This document shows positions 1-6,940 of a stretch of 24,321 bases of DNA, in pieces. The notes beneath the pieces are model-generated. The model was not told where the DNA came from, did not search any database, and worked only from the letters and a program-made list of their open reading frames with translations. The DNA lies in assembly GCA_900757715.1 (NCBI GenBank), contig CAAEOZ010000252.1, positions 1 through 24,321 on the forward strand, read 5' to 3'. The translations under genes were made by a program, and so were the position numbers. How positions within the stretch are numbered: position 1 is the first letter of the stretch; the number at the start of each line of letters is the position of its first letter. The DNA comes from an uncultured Veillonella sp. Its GTDB lineage: Bacteria; Bacillota; Negativicutes; Veillonellales; Veillonellaceae.

Positions 1-363
1 CGGATTCAAGTCATGATGGCCTACAATCAGTGCCTTGGGATAACGTTGATGCAGTTGTTCAATCAGTTTTCTCAGCGTAGCCTTTTGTGCTTCCGTCCGG
101 GTGTCTTTCGGCGTTGTTCCGCCATCATCCAGTCCGCCTATGTAGCATATACCTATACTGTGGCTGTTGTGGTGCTTGCAATGTGCTCCAACCAACTCTT
201 CCGGGCGTCCGGCTTCTATCGTTCCGTCTGTAGGAATCACATAGTGGTAACCACAGCACTTCCAGCCCAATGAACGATGGTAGCGGTCAATGTCCTCCGC
301 TCGCAAGGCACTGCCCGCCTTGTTGGCAGAGCAGTGCACGATAATCAACGAAACCGTTCTCAT
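1..363 (-). CDS. N-acetylmuramoyl-L-alanine amidase (Amidase_2 / T7-lysozyme type), 3' end cut by window
   Basis: Zinc amidase that would cleave the bond between N-acetylmuramic acid and L-alanine in peptidoglycan. 121 codons are visible; the C-terminus lies outside the window. The read starts MRTVSLIIVHCSA, where His10 fits the first zinc ligand of the family. GYHYVI lies at about residues 38-43, GAHCKHHN at about 59-66, and VGHHDLNP at the window edge, where His116 fits the second ligand. The final zinc Cys expected a few residues later is off the window. No signal peptide is seen, as usual for this phage-lysozyme-like family in Bacteroides. The start is set by the ATGA overlap with the stop of the small upstream peptide gene, so the two are translationally coupled. 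This amidase next to HU-like genes is a recurrent Bacteroidales cassette; whether it serves a prophage relic or the cell is not known. Confidence 0.9.
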   Translation of the reverse strand, partial: MRTVSLIIVHCSANKAGSALRAEDIDRYHRSLGWKCCGYHYVIPTDGTIEAGRPEELVGAHCKHHNSHSIGICYIGGLDDGGTTPKDTRTEAQKATLRKLIEQLHQRYPKALIVGHHDLNP

Positions 364-458
364 AAGCCGCTTCCAAGCGCTCCTCCGGCAGCGCCTGTAA
401 TGAGCAGCTCAATGATGCGGACGATGTACAGCAGTACATTTTTCCAGTTCTTTTTCAT
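360..458 (-). CDS. 'Smalltalk'-type small membrane peptide, 32 aa
   Basis: A 32-residue ORF starting MKKNWKNVLLYIVRIIE and ending in a Gly/Ala-rich tail (TGAAGGALGSGL). It matches my recollection of the Bacteroidales 'smalltalk protein' family: a short basic N-terminus, one hydrophobic helix (about residues 8-22), and a glycine-rich end. Its stop overlaps the amidase start as ATGA, and it lies 43 bp downstream of an HU-like gene, which is the usual neighbourhood of the family. Function is unknown; a holin-like or regulatory role beside the amidase is only a guess. The start is the only ATG that gives the family length. Confidence 0.85.
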   Translation of the reverse strand: MKKNWKNVLLYIVRIIELLITGAAGGALGSGL

Positions 459-501
459 ACGCTTTGTCTTTAAATAGATGAATAATATAAGTTCCATGAC
501 G

Positions 502-894
502 TTAAAAGATTCGTGGAGTCATTTTATATTCCATATCTGCAAATGTCTCCTTGAGTTTGCGACACGGGGCAAACACGATGTGCGCGCCCTTGATGTTTTT
601 CTTGGAGAACAAAGCCTCCGAAGCGGCTCCTTCGCATTTCAGGGAGACACTGAATGTTCCGAGGCCGTCCAGGGTGACTCGGTCGCCTTGGGCAAGATGC
701 TCGGACAGGCGGTTGAAGACTTCCTCCAGCACCGCTTCCATCATGCCGTGTGGGAAAAAGCGGAGATGTTCCGTCACTTCCTTTACGAGTTTCTTATGCG
801 AAACCGTTTCGTTGGGCACACACTTTGCGTATGCTTTCTTGGGCATCGTCCTGTCGGACGCATTTCCCATCGAGAAAACGTGGTATTTTATCAT
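502..894 (-). CDS. HU-like DNA-binding protein (HU-HIG type), 130 aa
   Basis: A nucleoid-associated, histone-like protein of the divergent HU group common in Bacteroidetes. The start MIKYHVFSMGNASD is followed by KKAYAKCVPNETVSHKKLV, a helical segment (about 30-70), then VTLDGLGTFSVSL (about 73-85), which matches the HU 'GxGxF' beta core. The AHIVFAPCRKLKE stretch (about 104-116) corresponds to the arm region. It overlaps the upstream HU-like gene by four bases (ATGA), so both are probably read from one message. DNA binding is expected from the family; target sites are unknown. The companion gene is a paralogue with the same MxxxxVFxMGN start. Confidence 0.88.
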   Translation of the reverse strand: MIKYHVFSMGNASDRTMPKKAYAKCVPNETVSHKKLVKEVTEHLRFFPHGMMEAVLEEVFNRLSEHLAQGDRVTLDGLGTFSVSLKCEGAASEALFSKKNIKGAHIVFAPCRKLKETFADMEYKMTPRIF

Positions 895-1391
895 AATGAC
901 GGATTGTTTTCATTCGTGGAAGCCGGGGTCTTTCCTTTGGCGGCATCCAAGTCGACTGTGCCTTTACCGGCCTTTTCGGCCTTCAGGGTGGCGGCTTGGG
1001 CTATGCGGCTTGCTACGGGATTGAAAGCGGCGCGGGAACGAATATTTTGGAAGTCTTCTCCCGGCGTGAACACAATGTTGACGGCGGTGATGTTACTTTC
1101 TGTAAATTTCTTCAGGTCTTCCGCACCTTCCGAGCCTATAGAAATCCAGAAATTACCTAATTCTGCCAGTTGTACTTTTTTGCCTTCCAGAAGCATTTCT
1201 ACAAGGCACTCGCACATATCGGCTATTACACCTTTTACCGTTCCGCGAGTGAATACGCCATTGTGGTCGGCAATGTGTTTGACAAACTGGCTGAATGGCA
1301 TGATTTCAGAAACTTGAGCTTTTGCATACGCTTTTTGGGCGGCATCGACATCCATCGGGTTGCCCATCATAAATACACTGTAATCAATCAT
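891..1391 (-). CDS. HU-like DNA-binding protein with C-terminal extension, 166 aa
   Basis: Paralogue of the downstream HU-like gene: start MIDYSVFMMGNPMDVDAAQ, then KKVQLAELGNFWISIGSEG (about residues 71-89) and NIVFTPGEDFQN (about 105-116) in the same order. It carries an extra Ala/Lys-rich tail of about 50 residues (ARIAQAATLKAEKAGKG and on) ending NENNPSL, which may be a flexible DNA-contacting arm. An in-frame ATG 63 bp upstream would add a basic 21-residue leader. I chose 1391 because the paralogue begins at the equivalent point and because a promoter -7 element (1452-1459) lies too close to the upstream start. It is first in the minus-strand cassette and overlaps the next gene by ATGA. 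Confidence 0.85.
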   Translation of the reverse strand: MIDYSVFMMGNPMDVDAAQKAYAKAQVSEIMPFSQFVKHIADHNGVFTRGTVKGVIADMCECLVEMLLEGKKVQLAELGNFWISIGSEGAEDLKKFTESNITAVNIVFTPGEDFQNIRSRAAFNPVASRIAQAATLKAEKAGKGTVDLDAAKGKTPASTNENNPSL

Positions 1392-1451
1392 AATAAAATA
1401 AAGTTTAAAAGTTTTGTGTTTCCGGGATGTTCGTTCATCCTTCCGACACGA

Positions 1452-1482
1452 CAAAATTAATGCGGGGAAATACCGTAAAAAA
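1452..1482 (-). promoter_or_regulatory. Putative Bacteroides-type promoter for the HU/amidase cassette
   Basis: On the minus strand TAATTTTG (1459-1452) fits the Bacteroides -7 consensus TAnnTTTG exactly. A T-run (TTTT at 1482-1479) lies 19 bases upstream, where the -33 TTTG element should be, so this is a weak match. Transcription would start near 1444, about 50 bases before the HU-like start codon at 1391. Confidence 0.5.
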
Positions 1483-1496
1483 ATCTATTTATTATC

Positions 1497-1557
1497 GTTT
1501 ACTAACTGTTGACTGCCGTTCACTAGCTATTGACTGACCGTTAACTACCCGTTGACG
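1497..1557. repeat. Six degenerate GTTNACT heptamers at 10-11 bp spacing
   Basis: GTTTACT (1497), GTTGACT (1508), GTTCACT (1518), ATTGACT (1529), GTTAACT (1540) and GTTGACG (1551) lie on one strand with steps of 11, 10, 11, 11 and 11 bp, one per helical turn. The array sits between the divergent HU-like gene and the gene at 1579. It may be a protein-binding array controlling one or both, or a decayed 11-bp tandem repeat. Confidence 0.65.
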
Positions 1558-1578
1558 AATCATTCAAACAATAAGCTT

Positions 1579-2013
1579 ATGGATAGTGAGACACACTTCA
1601 GCATCGTCTTCAATATTTATGGAGGCAGCAACCAGATTCTTCCCAATGCTACTTCCGCCACACAGAATTATTATGGTGATGAGGCGGAACTAGAGAAGGA
1701 TGATGTAAGCAAGGACAAGGAACCTGCTTTATCTCCTGAGGCTACGCGCCTTTTCTCTTATATAAATAAGGTGGAGGATTTACGTATCTATCTGGTACAG
1801 ATAGCAGAATGTACCAATGCGGTGGAACTGGCCAGGGTTATAGTTAAGATGGGCGAACGGGAACCGAAGATTACTTCGGAAGAGATGGTGAAGGAGCGTT
1901 TTATCTCGTTGTTCTTGCCTCTCACACCTTTGTTCGTATCGGGCAAGACTGTCAGTAATATCCGTGCGCGTATCAATAACGCTTGGGCAAGACGACCGAG
2001 AAAGCGGTTATGA
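1579..2013 (+). CDS. Hypothetical protein of unknown function, 144 aa
   Basis: I do not recognise a named family. The protein begins MDSETHFSIVFNIYGG and continues with QILPNATSATQNYYGDE, a style of N-terminus (aliphatic beta strand, then NAT..QNYYGD) that I associate with several uncharacterised Bacteroidales proteins. A charged linker (about residues 36-55) leads to a helical second half (about 58-125) and a basic end (RARINNAWARRPRKRL). There is no signal peptide or membrane segment. A TTG at 1552 is in frame but lies inside the GTTNACT repeat array, so the ATG at 1579 is preferred. It stands alone between the HU cassette and the polysaccharide operon, 31 bases before the AAAGTAAG array. 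The basic tail would fit a DNA-binding regulator, but this is inference. Confidence 0.7.
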   Translation: MDSETHFSIVFNIYGGSNQILPNATSATQNYYGDEAELEKDDVSKDKEPALSPEATRLFSYINKVEDLRIYLVQIAECTNAVELARVIVKMGEREPKITSEEMVKERFISLFLPLTPLFVSGKTVSNIRARINNAWARRPRKRL

Positions 2014-2044
2014 CCGGAGGTGAAAAACCGGTGAAAAGTGTGGA

Positions 2045-2134
2045 AAAAAGTAAGATATGTTCGTGGGCAAAGTAAGTTCACTTACTTTGCTGTTTAAGTC
2101 TACTTACTTTGCTTGGGAATATATCTTACTTTTT
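2045..2134. promoter_or_regulatory. Large inverted repeat with five AAAGTAAG boxes upstream of the sugar operon
   Basis: The arms are 2045-2077 and 2102-2134, concentric, with 28 of 33 positions paired. The outer 14 bases (AAAAAGTAAGATAT / ATATCTTACTTTTT) and inner 11 bases (GCAAAGTAAGT / ACTTACTTTGC) match perfectly and flank 8-base linkers. A further copy of ACTTACTTTGC (2080-2090) sits in the loop and can pair with the left inner arm instead. The core AAAGTAAG occurs at 2047 and 2069 and its complement at 2081, 2103 and 2125, with repeated 22-bp steps (two helical turns). It could act as an operator, or in RNA as mutually exclusive hairpins in the leader of the operon starting at 2250. No convincing TAnnTTTG promoter is seen nearby, although TTACTTTG within two of the boxes is one base away from that -7 consensus. 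Confidence 0.7.
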
Positions 2135-2249
2135 CGTTAAATAAGCATTAAAAGATAATCCAATTTTTGACCCAATTTATAGGGAAACTGCTTTAATGCG
2201 GTTTTCTTTATAGGATGTGTCAAAATGAGATGCTAATCCTAATAAATCC

Positions 2250-3458
2250 ATGTTTAATTTACAGCAATTCATTGCAGACCATGTGATTTGTCGTCCGACA
2301 AGTATGTTTGCAGCAGATATTGAAGCTAATAAAGAAACGCTTCAAGCAGAAATAAGGAATAAAAGTGTATGCGTCATAGGAGGTGCCGGTTCCATCGGTT
2401 CTTCTTTCATTAAAGCAGTCTTGCCGTTCAAGCCCTCCAAACTGATTGTAATAGACCTGAACGAGAACGGATTGGCAGAACTGACACGTGACCTGCGTTC
2501 CACATACGGCATGTATGTACCTGCGGAATATCGGGCATATACCTTGAACTTTGCCGATCCTATCTTTGAAAGGATCTTCCGTGAGGAGAAAGGCTTTGAC
2601 ATTGTGGCGAATTTTTCAGCTCACAAGCATGTCCGTAGTGAGAAGGACAAATATTCGGTACAGGCACTCATTGAAAACAATGATATCAAGGCAAAAAGAT
2701 TCCTTGACCTGTTGGCCGTTTACCCGCCTAGGCATTTCTTCTGTGTTTCCACTGACAAGGCCGCCAATCCGGTGAACATTATGGGAGCTAGTAAGCGCAT
2801 CATGGAAGATATGATAATGGCGTATTCTTCCAAGTTCAAGGTGACCACCGCCCGTTTTGCCAATGTGGCTTTTTCCAACGGTTCTTTGCCGGATGGCTGG
2901 ATACAGCGTGTCATGAAAAAGCAGCCGTTGGCTGCACCCAATGATGTGAAACGCTACTTTGTTTCTCCGGAGGAAAGCGGCCAGATATGTATGCTTGCCT
3001 GCATACTAGGTAAGAATGGTGAAATATTCTTCCCAAAGTTGGGTGAAAGACAGATGCTCACTTTCTCTTCCATTTGTGATGAGTATATAAAAGCGGTTGG
3101 CTGCGAGAAAAAAGAGTTTGCAACGGATGAGGAAGCGAAGAAATTTGCTTCGGATATGACTTTTGATAATAAGGATTACCCAGTGGTGTATTTTAAAAGT
3201 GATACAACAGGTGAGAAGGCATACGAGGAGTTCTATGTTTCTGGTGAGAAAATTAATATGGATCGTTTTTGCAGCCTAGGGGTGATTGAGGAAGTAGTGA
3301 AACGGCCGATGACTGAGATAGATGCATTCTTTACTGAAATGGAGAATATATTTGCCGAACCGGATTTTACCAAAGAAGAGGTGGTTATGGCGATAAAGCG
3401 TTTCATCCCCAACTTTGAACATGAGGAAAAGGGGAAGAATTTAGATCAGAAAATGTAA
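2250..3458 (+). CDS. legB: LegB-like sugar-nucleotide 4,6-dehydratase (Polysacc_synt_2 family), 402 aa
   Basis: Converts an NDP-N-acetylglucosamine (GDP- in the Campylobacter legionaminic route, UDP- in related routes) to the 4-keto-6-deoxy sugar, in the cytoplasm. Visible motifs are the NAD(P)-binding GGAGSIG (residues 44-50), FSAHKHV (122-128), STDKAANP (167-174) and MGASKR (178-183), with the Met/Lys active-site variant typical of FlaA1/CapD-type dehydratases. Length fits the soluble members; there are no membrane helices, unlike the long CapD/WbpM proteins. It is the first gene of the sugar operon, 18 bp before legC, and its start lies about 115 bp after the inverted-repeat array. The LegB call rests on the next genes; by sequence alone it could be a general UDP-GlcNAc 4,6-dehydratase. 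Confidence 0.85.
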   Translation: MFNLQQFIADHVICRPTSMFAADIEANKETLQAEIRNKSVCVIGGAGSIGSSFIKAVLPFKPSKLIVIDLNENGLAELTRDLRSTYGMYVPAEYRAYTLNFADPIFERIFREEKGFDIVANFSAHKHVRSEKDKYSVQALIENNDIKAKRFLDLLAVYPPRHFFCVSTDKAANPVNIMGASKRIMEDMIMAYSSKFKVTTARFANVAFSNGSLPDGWIQRVMKKQPLAAPNDVKRYFVSPEESGQICMLACILGKNGEIFFPKLGERQMLTFSSICDEYIKAVGCEKKEFATDEEAKKFASDMTFDNKDYPVVYFKSDTTGEKAYEEFYVSGEKINMDRFCSLGVIEEVVKRPMTEIDAFFTEMENIFAEPDFTKEEVVMAIKRFIPNFEHEEKGKNLDQKM

Positions 3459-3476
3459 TTAAAATGATATACAGCT

Positions 3477-4631
3477 ATGAATAACAACGCTGAAATCTGT
3501 GAATTCATTCACCATCTTTTTGGAACACAAGATTTTGTTCCTCTGAGTGCTCCCAAGTTTATCGGAAACGAGAAAAAATACCTCAACGAATGTATTGATA
3601 CGACTTTCGTGTCAAGTGTCGGTGCTTTTGTTGACCGCTTTGAGCACGATATGGCTGTGTACACCGGTGCCAAGCGTGCCGTAGTCTGTGTGAGTGGTAC
3701 CAATGCCCTTCACATGGCCATGCTGCTAGTGGGTGTAGAACGCGATGATGAGGTGCTCACTCAAGCTCTGACCTTCATCGCTACCTGCAATGCTGTCAGT
3801 TATATCGGAGCATATCCTGTTTTTATTGATGTGGACAAAGAAACGATGGGACTTTCGTCCCGAGCTGTCAAGGCATGGCTGGAGAGGAATGCTGAACTGA
3901 AAGAAGGAGTTTGCTATAACAAGCGTACCGGTCGTCGTGTAAAAGCTTGTATTCCCATGCACACTTTCGGCCATCCCGTAAAAATAGATGAACTGGCGGA
4001 TATCTGCCGTGAGTGGCATATCGAATTGGTTGAAGACGCAGCCGAAAGTATCGGCAGTTTTTATAAAGGGTATCATACCGGTACATTCGGAAAGGTGGGT
4101 GCTATTAGCTTTAATGGAAACAAAACCATCACTACAGGTGGTGGAGGCATGTTGCTTTTCCAGGATGAAGAACTGGGCGCATACGCCAAGCACCTTACTA
4201 CCCAGGCTAAGATACCTCATCGTTGGGAGTTTCGTCATGACCATATTGGTTATAATTACCGGATGCCGAATATCAATGCCGCTCTAGGTTGTGCCCAGTT
4301 GGAGAATCTAGACCGCTATGTGGCAGATAAGCGTGAGACAGCCGCCCGTTATGTTGAGTTTTTCAAGGGTAAGGAAGATATTACTTTCTTTACTGAACCT
4401 GCTGATTGCAAATCGAATTATTGGCTCAATGCGGTGGTACTAAAGGATAAGGCGGCTCAACTTGATTTTTTGGAGTACACAAATGATCATGGTGTGATGA
4501 CCCGTCCCGTTTGGGAACTGATGAATCGACTGCCCATGTTCGAGCATTGCGAAACGGACGGGCTGGAGAATACCGAGTGGCTGGCTGACCGGGTGGTGAA
4601 TATTCCTAGTAGTGTAAGATTAGATAAATGA
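3477..4631 (+). CDS. legC: LegC-family PLP aminotransferase, 384 aa
   Basis: DegT/DnrJ/EryC1-type aminotransferase that would add the amino group at C4 of the 4-keto-6-deoxy sugar made by LegB; this nitrogen becomes N7 of legionaminic acid. SGTNALHM (73-80) and VEDAAES (185-191) are PLP-pocket motifs, and SFNGNKTITT (211-220) carries the Schiff-base lysine, Lys216. The N-terminus with FVPLSAPKF and EKKYLNECI, and the end NIPSSV, match the LegC subfamily as I know it. The stop overlaps the next start as ATGA, giving tight coupling to legG. Confidence 0.9.
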   Translation: MNNNAEICEFIHHLFGTQDFVPLSAPKFIGNEKKYLNECIDTTFVSSVGAFVDRFEHDMAVYTGAKRAVVCVSGTNALHMAMLLVGVERDDEVLTQALTFIATCNAVSYIGAYPVFIDVDKETMGLSSRAVKAWLERNAELKEGVCYNKRTGRRVKACIPMHTFGHPVKIDELADICREWHIELVEDAAESIGSFYKGYHTGTFGKVGAISFNGNKTITTGGGGMLLFQDEELGAYAKHLTTQAKIPHRWEFRHDHIGYNYRMPNINAALGCAQLENLDRYVADKRETAARYVEFFKGKEDITFFTEPADCKSNYWLNAVVLKDKAAQLDFLEYTNDHGVMTRPVWELMNRLPMFEHCETDGLENTEWLADRVVNIPSSVRLDK

Positions 4632-5761
4632 AAAAAATCGCAGTTGTCACTGGTGCACGTTCAGAGTATGGACTGCTACGTTGGGTGATAGATGAGATAC
4701 ATCATGCTACTGAGTTACAGTTGCAGCTTATCGTTACAGGCGGACACCTGTCTCCCGAACAGGGGTTGACTTATCGTTGTATTGAGGAGGACGGATATGA
4801 TATTGATGCTAAAGTCGATATGTTGTTGTCCTCGGATTGTGCTTCTGGTATAGCGAAATCTATGGGGATGTGCAGTATTGGGATGAGCGATGCTTTTCTG
4901 CATCTTCAGCCTGATATGATTGTTGTCTTAGGCGACAGATATGAGTTGCTTCCCATAGTTGGTACTGCTTTGGTGATGCGTATTCCGATAGCTCATATTT
5001 CAGGAGGTGACATCACTGAAGGAGCTATTGACAATGAAGTGCGCAATGCTGTTACAATGATGTCTACACTCCACTTTCCGGGTACTCAAACTTCTGCAGC
5101 CCGTATTGGTAGGATGATTGGAACTATGAAGAATGTTTTTGTTGTAGGTGAAACCAATTTAGATAATTTTTTACGTTTGTCGCTTTTGTCAAGGAATGAA
5201 TTAGCAGAGTCTTTAAATATTGATTTAGGTAAAAAATGGATATTGATGACTTACCATCCAGTAACTAAAGAAAGCCGTGAGAAGAATCTTTTCGATGTAA
5301 ATAGTTTACTCCATGTGCTCCAGTCGTTAGGTGATGACTATGAAATACTAGTTTCTAAGTCTAATACAGATTTATATGGTTCGGATATTAATCAACTTTT
5401 AAATGATTATGTATGCAATAAGCCTTGTTTTCATTTGTTTACCTCGTTAGGACAGAAGTGTTATGTCAGCCTTCTTCCTCAGTTATATTGTATGATAGGT
5501 AATTCGTCCAGTGGAGTATATGAAACGGGTTATTGGAAGTTGCCTACGATTAATATAGGACATCGTCAAGAAGGCAGATATATGACATCTAACATTATTT
5601 GTTGCGATAATTGTTCTGAGTCTATTATTCAGTCTTTAAAGAAAATTGAAACAGACGAATTTCAGCAAATGTTAAAGTATATTGATAATCCTTATGGTGA
5701 TGGCAATGCTTCCAAACGTATTGTAGAACAGATAAAAATGTATTTTAATGCAGTTAAGTAA
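4628..5761 (+). CDS. legG: LegG/NeuC-type hydrolysing UDP(GDP)-sugar 2-epimerase, 377 aa
   Basis: Removes the nucleotide and inverts C2 to give the free 2,4-diamino-6-deoxymannose precursor of legionaminic acid. TGARSEYGLL (8-17), GDRYELLP, SGGDITEGAIDNEVRN and GNSSSGVYE are the hallmarks of the NeuC/LegG/WecB fold, with substrate and NDP contacts. Length is normal. It overlaps legC by 4 bp and the next gene by 14 bp. The first third is richer in GC than the rest; from about position 5150 the gene becomes clearly AT-rich like the following genes, which may mark an old recombination point. Confidence 0.9.
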   Translation: MKKIAVVTGARSEYGLLRWVIDEIHHATELQLQLIVTGGHLSPEQGLTYRCIEEDGYDIDAKVDMLLSSDCASGIAKSMGMCSIGMSDAFLHLQPDMIVVLGDRYELLPIVGTALVMRIPIAHISGGDITEGAIDNEVRNAVTMMSTLHFPGTQTSAARIGRMIGTMKNVFVVGETNLDNFLRLSLLSRNELAESLNIDLGKKWILMTYHPVTKESREKNLFDVNSLLHVLQSLGDDYEILVSKSNTDLYGSDINQLLNDYVCNKPCFHLFTSLGQKCYVSLLPQLYCMIGNSSSGVYETGYWKLPTINIGHRQEGRYMTSNIICCDNCSESIIQSLKKIETDEFQQMLKYIDNPYGDGNASKRIVEQIKMYFNAVK

Positions 5762-6923
5762 TCTAAAAACACCTTGTTTTATTTTGGATTCGGATAAGTT
5801 GGTATCTAATGTTTTGGAATTTAAAAGAGCTTTGAACAGTCGCTTTTCAAACCATTGCATTGGATACTCAATTAAGACGAATTCACTTCCTTATATGTTG
5901 CACATGCTTAATGAGTTGGGATGCTATGCTGAAGTAGTATCTTATACAGAGTATGCATTAGCTTTGCAAGTTGGTTTTGAGAAGAGCCATATTGTATATA
6001 ATGGTCCAGCTAAAGATAAGGAGACTTTTTTAGATGCAATAAAGAATGGTGCATATGTAAATATAGATACAAAACGTGAAATAGAATGGTTGAATAATTT
6101 GAACAAACAGCATTCTTATAAGGTCGGCATTCGTGTCAATTTGAATTTAGGGAAGATTTCGCCAGAAGATGCTAAAGAGGGCGAATCGGATAGCAGATTT
6201 GGTTTTTCGTTTGAAAATGGAGAACTGGAAGAAGCAATAAATAAGATTCAATTATGCAAAAATGTAAAACTTGGAGGTTTGCATCTGCATCGTACTTCAT
6301 TGACTCGTTCTTTAAATGTTTATAGGAATATTTGCAAATATGCTATTCGGATCATTAATTCATTAGGTCTAGAACTTGATTATATTGATGTTGGTGGTGG
6401 TTATTTTGGTGACAAGCCTAATGCACCTACTTATAAAGAATATGTGGACACTATCTATTCAAGTTTGTTAGAGGAAGGGATTGATGTTTCTAAAATGAAA
6501 GTCATAGTGGAACCAGGAAATGCAATAGTTGCTTCACCTTTTAGTTTTTTATCGGAGATCATTGATACAAAAAAAATAGGTGACTCTCAAATTATAGTAA
6601 CTGATGGTTCTCGTAATGATGTGGACCCTTTTTTCCTGAAAAAAGACTATTTTAAATCTTTCATCAGAAAGCAAGAGGAAAAAGTGTTCATTGATTCACA
6701 AATGGTTGTAGGATGTAGTTGTTTGGAGTATGACAAGCTTTTTACACTTCAAAATCAGCCATTACTAAATGTCGGTGATAGAATACTTTACCAAAATGTC
6801 GGTGCATACACTATGACTTTATCACCATTGTTCATTCGATTTTTTCCTAGAGTTTATTTGAAAACTTTAAATGGTTATGAGATAATTAGAGAGGAATGGA
6901 CTGTCAATGATTTAAAGCAATAA
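5748..6923 (+). CDS. Fold-type III PLP enzyme, diaminopimelate/ornithine decarboxylase-like, 391 aa
   Basis: Alanine-racemase-fold plus beta-domain protein of the LysA/ornithine/arginine decarboxylase group. YSIKTN (40-45) carries the presumed PLP lysine Lys43. HLHRTS (179-184), the glycine-rich phosphate loop VGGGYFG (215-221), EPGNAIV (255-261), CSCLEYD (323-329) and GAYT (352-355) follow in the family order. The EPGR motif of true diaminopimelate decarboxylases reads EPGN here, so the substrate is probably not meso-diaminopimelate. It overlaps legG by 14 bp, and an ATP-grasp ligase begins 17 bp later. This makes it a pathway gene rather than lysine biosynthesis. It could decarboxylate, or less likely racemise, an amino acid or acyl precursor for the sugar. 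Confidence 0.82.
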   Translation: MQLSNLKTPCFILDSDKLVSNVLEFKRALNSRFSNHCIGYSIKTNSLPYMLHMLNELGCYAEVVSYTEYALALQVGFEKSHIVYNGPAKDKETFLDAIKNGAYVNIDTKREIEWLNNLNKQHSYKVGIRVNLNLGKISPEDAKEGESDSRFGFSFENGELEEAINKIQLCKNVKLGGLHLHRTSLTRSLNVYRNICKYAIRIINSLGLELDYIDVGGGYFGDKPNAPTYKEYVDTIYSSLLEEGIDVSKMKVIVEPGNAIVASPFSFLSEIIDTKKIGDSQIIVTDGSRNDVDPFFLKKDYFKSFIRKQEEKVFIDSQMVVGCSCLEYDKLFTLQNQPLLNVGDRILYQNVGAYTMTLSPLFIRFFPRVYLKTLNGYEIIREEWTVNDLKQ

Positions 6924-6940
6924 CAATAAACTTTATAGTT

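Noticed and set aside
478..1317. Long plus-strand ORF of 279 codons across the HU-like genes
   Set aside because: It is the antisense shadow of two clear HU-like genes; the reading has no domain, and the minus-strand products match a known family.
2045..2134. Invertible promoter of the Mpi type
   Set aside because: The arms enclose only 24 bp, far shorter than the known invertible capsule promoter segments, and no promoter lies between them. Kept as an operator or hairpin array instead.
2160..2250. Promoter for legB with TTTG at 2166 and TATAGG or TAATG downstream
   Set aside because: Spacing and the -7 sequence do not fit the TAnnTTTG consensus; too weak to list.
5748..6923. Calling the PLP enzyme lysA
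   Set aside because: EPGN in place of EPGR and tight embedding in the nonulosonate operon make lysine biosynthesis unlikely.
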